Source: Bacteroidales bacterium (GTDB taxonomy: Bacteria; Bacteroidota; Bacteroidia; Bacteroidales; VadinHA17). Taken from it: a DNA stretch of 6,821 nt. Both the position numbers and the translations under genes were made by a program. Shown here piece after piece: positions 1 to 5,633 of this stretch; position 1 is the first letter of the stretch; every line of letters begins with the position of its first letter. Location of the stretch: the NCBI GenBank assembly GCA_030692905.1, contig JAUYBT010000112.1, positions 1-6,821 on the forward strand. Reading direction: 5' to 3'. The notes beneath the pieces were generated by a model. The model worked only from the letters and a program-made list of their open reading frames with translations. It ran no database searches and had not been told where the DNA came from.

Positions 1-527
1 TGAATACCGGGTGTTTGATTATTTTTGCCGGTGATGATATTAATCACTCCGCCAATTGCAGATGATCCGTAAAGGGTGCTATGTGAACCTCGAACAACTT
101 CTATTCGCTCAACATTAGCCAACGAAAGTTCTGACAGGTCAATGGAGTTATCGGTTGAAGAAGGGTCGCTAATCCGGACACCGTCAATCATGATGACGGT
201 ATGGTTGCCGTTAGCTCCACGGGTGAATATGCTATTTAAACTTCCCGGATTTTGTTGTGCTCCCACTATATAAAATCCTTCTTCCCGGTTGAGTAGCTCA
301 GAAACGGTGCCCGCACCTGATTTCTTGATATCGTTTGAAGTAATAACAGTAATACTTCTGCCAATGTCATTGAGGTTTTTCTCACTGCGTGTTGCAGTAA
401 CTATTACTTCATTTAATACCGCAACTTTTGTAGTGTCATACTGTTGTCCATATACTGTTGTTGCAGACAGAATCATCGCGCAGCCTGCAATAAAACCAAT
501 GGACAGAGTTTTTCTTTCTTGTTTCAT
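1..527 (-). CDS. btuB: TonB-dependent outer-membrane receptor, BtuB-like, N-terminal part
   Basis: Partial gene of 175 codons, cut by the left edge. Such receptors import large scarce ligands across the outer membrane using TonB-ExbBD energy. The protein starts MKQERKTLSIGF and has a hydrophobic signal peptide ending near residues 25-28 (VYG-QQ). A TonB-box-like stretch (VLNEVIVTATR) lies at 38-47. A plug domain follows, with IDGVRISDP at 114-122 and the strongly conserved block from RGS (146-148) through TLYGSSAIGG (151-160) to VINIIT (161-166). The beta-barrel lies outside the window. The start at 527 is chosen because it gives a complete signal peptide. A cobalamin riboswitch on the same strand upstream makes vitamin B12 or another corrinoid the likely substrate. 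The TonB-receptor family call is very secure; the ligand rests on the riboswitch and general resemblance to BtuB. Confidence 0.93.
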   Translation of the reverse strand, partial: MKQERKTLSIGFIAGCAMILSATTVYGQQYDTTKVAVLNEVIVTATRSEKNLNDIGRSITVITSNDIKKSGAGTVSELLNREEGFYIVGAQQNPGSLNSIFTRGANGNHTVIMIDGVRISDPSSTDNSIDLSELSLANVERIEVVRGSHSTLYGSSAIGGVINIITGKNNQTPGI

Positions 528-564
528 CGTTTGTAACTTTTTCAACGTTAATAAATAAGGTTAT

Positions 565-597
565 AAGCATCAATTCCTTGATTGATACATCATGCTT
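565..597 (-). promoter_or_regulatory. Hairpin in the btuB leader, possible expression platform
   Basis: On the minus strand ATCAAT (586-581) and ATTGAT (574-569) form a perfect 6-bp stem with a 6-nt loop. AAGC (597-594) and GCTT (568-565) can extend it across a one-sided bulge. It lies about 40 nt before the receptor start, between riboswitch and gene. No T-run follows, so it is not a textbook terminator. A role in switching is inference. Confidence 0.3.
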
Positions 598-674
598 ACA
601 AACGAAAAGGAACAAGCTAATGAGAGGGAAAAATTTAAGAAGTAATTTCTGGTGTCTTCTAAATAAATTCATCT

Positions 675-710
675 ATTTGATTTTGCTCCATTTCGCGAAA
701 GCAATCAAAT
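675..710 (-). promoter_or_regulatory. Hairpin directly after the cobalamin aptamer
   Basis: ATTTGATTGCT (710-700) pairs with AGCAAAATCAAAT (687-675), giving an 11-bp stem with a two-base bulge and a loop containing the palindrome TTTCGCGAAA (691-700 region). It abuts the 3' end of aptamer helix P1. In cobalamin riboswitches a hairpin here (P13) usually supplies the loop that kisses L5. I could not confirm that pairing by eye. No U-tract follows, so transcription termination at this point is unlikely. Confidence 0.45.
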
Positions 711-893
711 GAATCAGGCAGGTTTCCTGGCTTCTCTGATTTTCGGCTACCTTCCCATTCTACATATTGCAGAACAGTGGTTTTTATTTTGCCAAAAACA
801 CTTCTCCGAAATTATCGGAGCAGAGTTACAGTTGCGCGTCAGCCCGTGATTTTCACACGGTTCCCTTTTAGTCCATAAAGCAGGGCCTAATTC
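711..893 (-). ncRNA. Cobalamin (vitamin B12) riboswitch aptamer
   Basis: Read on the minus strand, the conserved blocks occur in the right order. They are AAAAGGGAA (about 872-864), a GTG-AAAATCACGG segment, GGCTGACGCGCAACTGTAA (about 844-826), CCACTG (about 780-775), GGGAAGGTAGCC, and the B12 box GCCAGGAAACCTGCC ending near 716. Helix P1 can close between GAATTAGG (893-886) and CCTGATTC (718-711) with one T-G pair. The element lies in the leader of the TonB-dependent receptor and is expected to repress it when adenosyl- or methylcobalamin is plentiful. The receptor start is about 180 nt downstream, an unusually long gap for simple ribosome-site sequestration. Confidence 0.95.
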
Positions 894-1373
894 ACAATTA
901 ATAAATAATAATCAAAGAACAAATTGAAATGCAAATAAAATAACTATTTTTCATTCAATAATGTTTTTATTGAAATTGTTTCGAACAAAAAATTAACCAT
1001 GACTTATGTGAACAGGTAAAATTTAGCTCTTTTGGCAGCAGAAGTGTTAGCAAGTGAATTGGGGCTGACAAATGTGCTAAACTGTGGGTTGGCTTTCTTA
1101 ATGCCACGATAGGGCAAAAGCGGGGGGAGAAAAAATAATTAGGCACTGGGCTATTTCATTTTCAGTAATTACATGTCATTTTTACGCTAAATTTTTGTTT
1201 TATCAGGGGCAGCAGGCATAAATACAGAATGGTTTGATACTCTTTAATAAAACTTAGTTATACCGATTTGGTAAATTTTGCCAATATGCTATATAACAAT
1301 GCAATTCATATTTTAAGTATTTATTGATTTTGGCTTAATCAATTTATTATGTCGAAAGAATTAAAATAATATC
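894..1373. other. Intergenic region between two divergent riboswitch leaders
   Basis: About 480 bases with no convincing gene on either strand. It must hold the promoter of the B12-controlled receptor (minus) and upstream sequences of the thiamin operon (plus). For the minus strand I see only a weak -7-like TTTATTTG at 939-932, with TTG at 958-956. A diverged dispersed repeat copy occupies about 1011-1115. The rest is AT-rich without further structure that I can support. Confidence 0.6.
1011..1115 (+). repeat. Diverged dispersed intergenic repeat, copy A
   Basis: Shares ordered blocks with copy B beyond the thi operon, in the same orientation. They are CAGGTAAAATT (1013-1023), AGCTCTTTTG (1025-1034) and GGGGCT-GACAAATGTGC (1061-1076); between the last two blocks the sequence is diverged. 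The outer limits are approximate. The shared blocks are too long and too well ordered to be chance. Copy A lies in the receptor/thi intergenic region and encodes nothing convincing. Its nature (recombination scar, non-coding repeat family or decayed mobile element) is unknown. Confidence 0.6.
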
Positions 1374-1381
1374 TATTTTTG
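1374..1381 (+). promoter_or_regulatory. Bacteroidota-type -7 promoter element of the thi operon
   Basis: TATTTTTG followed by C matches the TAnnTTTG(C) element used by the Bacteroidota primary sigma factor. It lies about 12-15 bases before the TPP riboswitch begins, so transcription would start just upstream of the aptamer. I found no clear TTG-type -33 element about 20 bases upstream, so the call rests on the -7 element and its position. Confidence 0.55.
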
Positions 1382-1392
1382 CATCATAATAA

Positions 1393-1470
1393 ACTAGGGG
1401 TGCCTAACTTTTAAGGCTGAGATCATACCCTTTAAACCTGATCGGGGTAATGCCTGCGTAGGGAAGAAGC
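1393..1470 (+). ncRNA. Thiamin pyrophosphate (TPP, THI-element) riboswitch
   Basis: The conserved order is complete: AGGGGTGCC (1396-1404), GGCTGAGATCATACCC (about 1415-1430), ACCTGATC (about 1436-1443), GGGTAATGCC (about 1445-1454) and GCGTAGGGAAG (about 1456-1466). The pyrimidine-sensing CTGAGA and the pyrophosphate-sensing helix elements are both present. It precedes a four-gene thiamin biosynthesis operon on the same strand and should shut it down when TPP is abundant. About 65 nt separate it from the first start codon, leaving room for an expression platform but showing no classic GC-rich terminator with T-run. Confidence 0.97.
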
Positions 1471-1501
1471 GAAATATCTCAAGTACAGTTTAGCCTCCCG
1501 G

Positions 1502-1528
1502 TTTATTAAAATTTAATAATTTAATAAA
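1502..1528 (+). promoter_or_regulatory. AT-only inverted repeat just before thi4, candidate expression platform
   Basis: TTTATTAAA (1502-1510) is the exact reverse complement of TTTAATAAA (1520-1528), with a 9-nt A/T loop. A second overlapping copy, TTTAATAA (1512-1519), competes for the same left arm. The structure ends 7 nt before the thi4 ATG, over the expected ribosome landing region. Translational control by TPP through this stretch is inference; an AT-only stem would be weak. Confidence 0.35.
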
Positions 1529-1535
1529 TACACTT

Positions 1536-2300
1536 ATGGAGCAAATTGTATCTGCCGGAATTATTGATTCCTATTTCAGAAAGCTTAAAGAAAGCCTGTC
1601 GGTTGATGTGGCTATTGTCGGAGGTGGCCCATCGGGATTAGTTGCTGCTTATTATCTTGCCAAAAACGGGATAAAAGTATCTTTATATGAACGAAAACTT
1701 GCCCCTGGAGGAGGTATGTGGGGAGGAGCAATGATGTTCAACGAAATTGTTGTACAACAGGAAGCGATCCATATACTCAATGAGTTTGGTATTGATTATA
1801 AACCTTACACCGATGTTTATTACACAATAGATTCGGTACATGCTACATCTGCGCTTATATACCATGCTACAAAAGCCGGAGTTAAAATTTTTAATTGTAT
1901 TTCAATTGAAGATGTTGTTTTTCATAATAATAAAGTATGTGGCCTTGTCATAAACTGGGCTCCTGTACATCGTGAACATCTGCATGTTGATCCTCTTGTA
2001 ATTATGGCAAAAGCAGTAATAGATGGCACCGGACATGACTGTGAAGTTGCACGTACGGTTGAACGTAAAAATAACATCAGGCTAAACACCGAAACAGGAG
2101 CTGTAATGGGAGAACGTTCCATGTCTGTCGAGGAAGCCGAGCGGACTACTATTGAAAATACCAAAGAAATTTTCCCCGGACTATTTGTAACAGGGATGGC
2201 ATCGAATGGTGTTAGTGGGAGCTACAGGATGGGACCTATATTTGGTGGCATGTTACTTTCCGGTGAAAAAGTCGCCAGACTTATTGCAGCCCAACTATAA
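1536..2300 (+). CDS. thi4: Thiazole synthase Thi4, sulfide-dependent (histidine) type
   Basis: Thi4 builds the adenylated thiazole carboxylate half of thiamin from NAD, glycine and a sulfur donor, in the cytoplasm. At 254 residues it has the length of prokaryotic Thi4. A dinucleotide-binding fold starts at residues 23-52 with GGGPSG at 29-34 and an acidic end YER. PGGGMWGGAMM follows at 57-67, then DGTGHD at 163-168 and a C-terminal GMASNGVSG...RMGPIFGGM block (about 220-239). In suicidal yeast and plant enzymes the sulfur-donating cysteine precedes the MDP motif; here the matching motif is HVDP with His150. That is the state of the Methanocaldococcus enzyme, which uses free sulfide and iron and turns over repeatedly. 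It is the first operon gene, directly after the TPP riboswitch. The start at 1536 gives the normal N-terminus; no clear Shine-Dalgarno precedes it. The alternative, ThiG/ThiH, is excluded by fold. Confidence 0.95.
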   Translation: MEQIVSAGIIDSYFRKLKESLSVDVAIVGGGPSGLVAAYYLAKNGIKVSLYERKLAPGGGMWGGAMMFNEIVVQQEAIHILNEFGIDYKPYTDVYYTIDSVHATSALIYHATKAGVKIFNCISIEDVVFHNNKVCGLVINWAPVHREHLHVDPLVIMAKAVIDGTGHDCEVARTVERKNNIRLNTETGAVMGERSMSVEEAERTTIENTKEIFPGLFVTGMASNGVSGSYRMGPIFGGMLLSGEKVARLIAAQL

Positions 2301-2312
2301 TACATCTATGTA

Positions 2313-2924
2313 ATGGAAAATTTTGGTATTTATATCATAATAACCAAGCCTGTTCTGCTATATACAACCATTGCCGAGAAATGTGTTGCAAACGGCATCA
2401 AAATGTTACAGTTACGCGAAAAACATTTATCCGACAGAGAGCTGATAAAAATTGCCAAGGATATACGTAGCATAACCAAAGGCACCGAAACTAAGTTTGT
2501 AATTAATGATAGGCCAGACATTGCAGCTATTTGCGATGCTGATTATTTACATTTAGGACAAGATGACATCACGATAGAAGATGCACGAAAAATTGTTGGT
2601 GCTATGAAAATAGGCTTATCAACACATTCTATCCAACAAGCGAAGGAAGCACTGTCTAAAAAACCTGATTACATTGGTTTTGGCCCCATATACCCAACTA
2701 ATGCAAAAGCAAATTCAGACAACCCTGTAGGAACAGAACAATTAAAACAAGTACTTGATTTTGCAAATGTACCAGTTGTTGCAATAGGTGGCATTTTCCT
2801 CGAAAACATACATTATGTTATTGATGCAGGAGCACGAAATGTAGCGCTGGTTAGACATTTTATGCAAACGCATGAATTTGATAAAAGAGTTCAAGATTTT
2901 AAATTATTACTTAAAAGAAAATAA
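2313..2924 (+). CDS. thiE: Thiamin phosphate synthase ThiE
   Basis: Joins hydroxymethylpyrimidine pyrophosphate with thiazole phosphate (or its carboxylate) to give thiamin phosphate. The 203 residues fit a TIM-barrel ThiE. Visible motifs are QLREK (33-37), INDRPDIA (64-71) and HLGQDD (80-85) for pyrimidine, metal and pyrophosphate binding, plus GLSTHS (101-106), GFGPIYPTNAK (122-132) and VAIGGI (156-161). The aspartates and Lys132 expected for catalysis are present, which separates it from the tautomerase TenI. Two deviations stand out. The loop usually PTxTK reads PTNAK, and the phosphate-contacting segment usually like VVSAI reads LVRHF (179-183). It begins 12 nt after thi4 and ends 2 nt before thiC, so it is co-transcribed. 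Because Thi4 makes the aromatic carboxylated thiazole, this enzyme probably takes that product after the AMP moiety is removed. Confidence 0.93.
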   Translation: MENFGIYIIITKPVLLYTTIAEKCVANGIKMLQLREKHLSDRELIKIAKDIRSITKGTETKFVINDRPDIAAICDADYLHLGQDDITIEDARKIVGAMKIGLSTHSIQQAKEALSKKPDYIGFGPIYPTNAKANSDNPVGTEQLKQVLDFANVPVVAIGGIFLENIHYVIDAGARNVALVRHFMQTHEFDKRVQDFKLLLKRK

Positions 2925-2926
2925 AA

Positions 2927-4204
2927 ATGAGTACTCAACTACAACAGGCCTTAAAAGGGATTGTAACCCAAGAGATGATTGATGTGGCTAAAAAAGAAAA
3001 TGCTGACCCGGAATGGCTTCGCAATGAAATAACATTAGGCAGAATTGTTATTCCCAAAAATATAAACCATGATTTTCCTGTCCGGGGGATAGGAAATAGA
3101 CTAAGTACAAAAATAAATGCCAATATAGGCACATCAGAAAAACATTGCAATTTTTCGGAAGAAATTGAAAAACTGAAAATTGCTGTAAGGTATGGAGCCG
3201 ATTCTGTAATGGATCTTTCTACCGGCGGAGATTTGAGAATGATTTTACAACAAATACTGAAAGAATCATCGGTAATGGTTGGCACCGTTCCTATTTATAG
3301 TGTTGCTACGCGGTTGCTCTGCAAAGGTAAGAAGATTGCACAACTTGATCCTGAGGATTTATTCAATGAAATAGAATTTCAGGCAAAAATGGGGGTAGAT
3401 TTCATGACCCTGCACTGTGGTGTTACAAAATCGTCTCTTTCTTATTTGAACAATGATGAAAGAGTATGTGGGATAGTGAGTAGAGGCGGAGCTTTGCTAA
3501 AAAGATGGATTACTGACAATAACAATGAAAACCCGCTTTACGAGCAATACAACCGGATACTTGACATATGTGAGCAGTATGATGTAACTATTAGTCTTGG
3601 CGATGGTTTACGTCCGGGATGCGGTGCAGATGCCACCGATAGGGGACAGATTGCAGAACTGTTAATTCAAGGTGAACTGGTAGACCGTGCAAGAAAAAGA
3701 GGGGTACAAGTGATAGTTGAAGGCCCCGGACATATGCCAATGGACCAAATAGAAATGAATATGAAGCTGATGAAAAAAATATGTCACGAAGCTCCATTAT
3801 ATGTACTTGGCCCTTTAACAACCGACTCTGCTCCAGGATATGACCATATTGTGGGGGCAATTGGAGGGACTGTCGCTGCTATTCATGGTGCAGATTTTTT
3901 ATGCTATGTAACACCGAGCGAGCATTTATGCCTGCCAAATGCAAATGATGTAAAAGAGGGTGTTATTGCAAGCAGAATTGCAGCACAAAGCGCAGATGTT
4001 GTAAAAAACATTGATAGAGCCCGGCAACGGGACTATACAATTTCAAAAGCACGACGTGATTTGGATTGGGAAACCATTTATAATAATGCCATTGATCCTG
4101 AAATGGCAAGAAAAAGAAGAAACGAATCTGAAAGCAGTACAGAAGATTATTGCACTATGTGCGGTAACTTATGTGCAGTAAAAAACGATAAAAATATACA
4201 ATGA
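2927..4204 (+). CDS. thiC: Phosphomethylpyrimidine synthase ThiC, short form
   Basis: A radical SAM enzyme that rearranges aminoimidazole ribotide into hydroxymethylpyrimidine phosphate, the pyrimidine precursor of thiamin. The 425 residues match the short ThiC form lacking the N-terminal extension of the roughly 630-residue E. coli enzyme. Motifs in order are NANIGTS (64-70), MDLSTGGD (95-102), GTVPIYS (119-125), TLHCGVTK (161-168), SRGG (185-188), DGLRPG (226-231), EGPGHMP (265-271), a GPLTTDSAPGYDHI block (295-308) and TPSEHL (329-334). His269 and His333 fit the zinc ligands. The C-terminal [4Fe-4S] motif is C409-x2-C412-x3-C416, one residue tighter than the usual CX2CX4C; the cysteines are all there. 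The oxygen-sensitive cluster suits an anaerobic host. Its stop codon overlaps the thiD start by four bases (ATGA), implying translational coupling. Confidence 0.97.
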   Translation: MSTQLQQALKGIVTQEMIDVAKKENADPEWLRNEITLGRIVIPKNINHDFPVRGIGNRLSTKINANIGTSEKHCNFSEEIEKLKIAVRYGADSVMDLSTGGDLRMILQQILKESSVMVGTVPIYSVATRLLCKGKKIAQLDPEDLFNEIEFQAKMGVDFMTLHCGVTKSSLSYLNNDERVCGIVSRGGALLKRWITDNNNENPLYEQYNRILDICEQYDVTISLGDGLRPGCGADATDRGQIAELLIQGELVDRARKRGVQVIVEGPGHMPMDQIEMNMKLMKKICHEAPLYVLGPLTTDSAPGYDHIVGAIGGTVAAIHGADFLCYVTPSEHLCLPNANDVKEGVIASRIAAQSADVVKNIDRARQRDYTISKARRDLDWETIYNNAIDPEMARKRRNESESSTEDYCTMCGNLCAVKNDKNIQ

Positions 4205-4950
4205 AGTTTTTTTTAACCATAGCAGCCTCAGATAACAGTGGTGGTGCAGGTGTTCAGCAGGATATAAAGGTAGCCCACGATTTGGGTTACTGGGCACTTT
4301 CTGCCATTACAGGTATTACGGTACAAAATTTTAAGGAAGTGTTTAAGATAGAGGCAATAAATTCCTGTCTGTTACAATCCCAAATTGAACAATGTTGTTC
4401 ATCGTTCCCTGTTCAAGCCATAAAAATCGGGGCTGTCTGTAGTCTAAAGAATATAATGGTAATTGCCAATTGCCTGAAAAGGCATCATTTTGAACATGTA
4501 GTGTTAGATCCTGTGCTATTTTCAACAAGCGGGAAAGCATTTTTGGATGAACCATCATTAAATGTTCTGAAAAAGACATTATTTCCGTTTACTGAATTAA
4601 TTACTCCCAATAAACCTGAATTTGAAATTCTCACAAACAGAAAAATCAACACTATTGAAGAAGGGATAGAAATTGCAAAAGACAATTGCAAGGAATGGAA
4701 TACGTCAATTTTACTAAAAGGAGGACATTTCAATGATGTTAATATAAAAGAAGCATTAATAACAAAAACCCATGTTTACCGTTTTGAAAGGGAACGTATA
4801 ACATTTACGTATGAACATGGTACTGGTTGTACTCTTTCTTCAGCCTTAGCATGTTTTTTAGGCAATAACATCTCTTTTTATAATTCATATAGTAGATCGT
4901 CAGAGTATCTTATTAAGCATTATCAGTCATTGCAAATTAAATTATCCTGA
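4201..4950 (+). CDS. thiD: Hydroxymethylpyrimidine/phosphomethylpyrimidine kinase ThiD
   Basis: Phosphorylates hydroxymethylpyrimidine phosphate from ThiC to the pyrophosphate that ThiE uses; family members also salvage free hydroxymethylpyrimidine. It is a ribokinase-fold protein of 249 residues, slightly short of the usual 260-270. Motifs are AASDNSGGAG (8-17) with the substrate loop, KIGAV (75-79), LDPV (102-105), TPNKPE (135-140), LLKGGH (171-176) and the ATP/anion-hole motif HGTGCTLSSA (206-215) with catalytic Cys210. Many ThiD proteins read AGSDSSGGAG at the N-terminus; the changes here are conservative. It is the last gene of the thi operon and overlaps thiC by four bases. No thiamin-phosphate kinase (ThiL) or thiazole kinase (ThiM) follows. 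Confidence 0.95.
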   Translation: MKFFLTIAASDNSGGAGVQQDIKVAHDLGYWALSAITGITVQNFKEVFKIEAINSCLLQSQIEQCCSSFPVQAIKIGAVCSLKNIMVIANCLKRHHFEHVVLDPVLFSTSGKAFLDEPSLNVLKKTLFPFTELITPNKPEFEILTNRKINTIEEGIEIAKDNCKEWNTSILLKGGHFNDVNIKEALITKTHVYRFERERITFTYEHGTGCTLSSALACFLGNNISFYNSYSRSSEYLIKHYQSLQIKLS

Positions 4951-4996
4951 TATTGTGTTTTTGAATAATATAAAAGATAGCAAAAAGCATGCGTTG

Positions 4997-5028
4997 GGTA
5001 GCCAGAAATGGCTGCCGTTGTTGTTTTG
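4997..5028 (+). terminator. Possible terminator of the thi operon
   Basis: GGTAGCCA (4997-5004) pairs with TGGCTGCC (5009-5016), with one G-T pair, around a GAAA tetraloop. A T-rich but interrupted tract (GTTGTTGTTTTG, 5017-5028) follows. It begins 47 bases after the thiD stop. The stem is good; the broken U-tract lowers confidence, and it lies next to the repeat copy so it could be part of that element. Confidence 0.45.
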
Positions 5029-5036
5029 TAAGAAGT

Positions 5037-5366
5037 TTACGGTAATTTAAAAATACGGGTAGGCAGGTAAAATTGCAGCTCTTTTGCAAGCCTTGATATG
5101 AAGGTGGGTATGTGGGGCTTGACAATGTGCCCCGCAAGCTGGGGCTTGTCAGAAAATATCCAAAAGTTTACATAAGGAATATCAGACCGGAGAAGCTTAA
5201 AAAAGTGGCTCAGTTTGTCCGGAATAATCACATATGATAACCGGTGAGATGTTTTTGGTCCACGGCCACCACCTTTGCCTCCGGCATCTTTAAGGGAATC
5301 ATTGTAAAATCGTAAATAATCATTAAACCCGTTCTGAGAAGGACATGATAGACTATTGCATATAAA
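5037..5366 (-). pseudogene. Possible relic coding frame, unrecognised
   Basis: The minus strand has one open frame of about 109 codons between a stop at 5367-5369 and a stop at 5037-5039. It has no ATG start near its beginning; the only obvious start is a GTG at 5231. Its upstream half has protein-like composition (for example FNDYLRFYNDSLKDAGG, then VIIPDKLSHFFKLL and NFWIFSDK), but I recognise no family. The last third runs through repeat copy B, so that part is not original coding sequence. It may be the stub of a gene truncated by the repeat, or chance. Other frames nearby are also open for about 60 codons, which weakens the case. Confidence 0.22.
5060..5155 (+). repeat. Diverged dispersed intergenic repeat, copy B
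   Basis: Matches copy A with CAGGTAAAATT (5064-5074), AGCTCTTTTG (5077-5086) and GGGGCTTGACAA-TGTGC (5114-5130). The right part can fold on itself: GACAA...CCCC (5121-5133) with GGGG...TTGTC (about 5141-5150). Together with copy A it brackets the thi operon as direct repeats about 4 kb apart. Limits are approximate. Confidence 0.6.
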
Positions 5367-5539
5367 TCACAAAATACTGATCGCGCTGTTCCCCACAGCC
5401 ATGTGTCGTGTAGCACTTACCTATTGCCGGGCCGTCAGATGCCGGGAAATTACACGCTGACTCCTTTTCTGAAATACACTTGATTTATTGAATCCCCATT
5501 GCAAACCCATGCTCTCTAATGCACATCGGGAGAGGATTT

Positions 5540-5599
5540 CCCCGCTTCCATCGGGGCAGGCTGTGCAACACAGCTTCTTGTTAGGTCGCGAAAGCGACC
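5540..5599. repeat. Cluster of three tandem hairpins
   Basis: Three perfect inverted repeats occur within 60 bases: CCCCG/CGGGG (5540-5544 and 5552-5556), GCTGTG-CAA-CACAGC (5560-5574), and GGTCGC-GAAA-GCGACC (5584-5599). None is directly followed by a T-run on either strand, so they are not simple terminators. They lie 35-95 bases beyond the 3' end of the nuclease-like gene. A structured 3' UTR or a folded single-strand recombination site are possible roles; neither is shown. Confidence 0.5.
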
Positions 5600-5633
5600 A
5601 CACGAAGCCTTATTTATTGGCGGCTGGTTTTTT

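Larger units (their letters stand above)
4951..5633. other. Non-coding or decayed stretch between convergent thiD and the nuclease-like gene
   Basis: About 680 bases without a convincing intact gene. From left to right it holds a possible terminator hairpin, copy B of the dispersed repeat, a possible relic coding frame on the minus strand, and a cluster of three hairpins, followed by a T-run at 5628-5634. The short open frames here do not resemble known families and overlap one another. It reads as an accessory or scarred segment. Confidence 0.6.

Noticed and set aside
76..273. Plus-strand open frames inside the TonB-receptor gene, and similar frames opposite thi4, thiC, thiD and the nuclease-like gene.
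   Set aside because: They are antisense shadows of clearly coding sequence, with no motifs of their own.
436..672. A 78-codon minus-strand frame starting just after the aptamer hairpin, with a hydrophobic N-terminus, overlapping the receptor start out of frame.
   Set aside because: It continues far into the signal-peptide region of the receptor in another frame, has no family resemblance and lies within the riboswitch leader. A leader peptide cannot be excluded but nothing supports it.
5580..5586. GTTAGGT, matching the GTTRRRY core of integron attC sites, and similarly GTTGGGT at 4993-4999.
   Set aside because: I found no RYYYAAC partner at the proper distance for either one on either strand, so an attC site is not supported.
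5421..5603. A 60-codon minus-strand frame through the three-hairpin cluster, plus a similar-sized frame at 5228-5416.
   Set aside because: Both consist of unusual residue mixtures, overlap the hairpins or the other candidate relic frame, and match no family I recognise. They are most likely chance.
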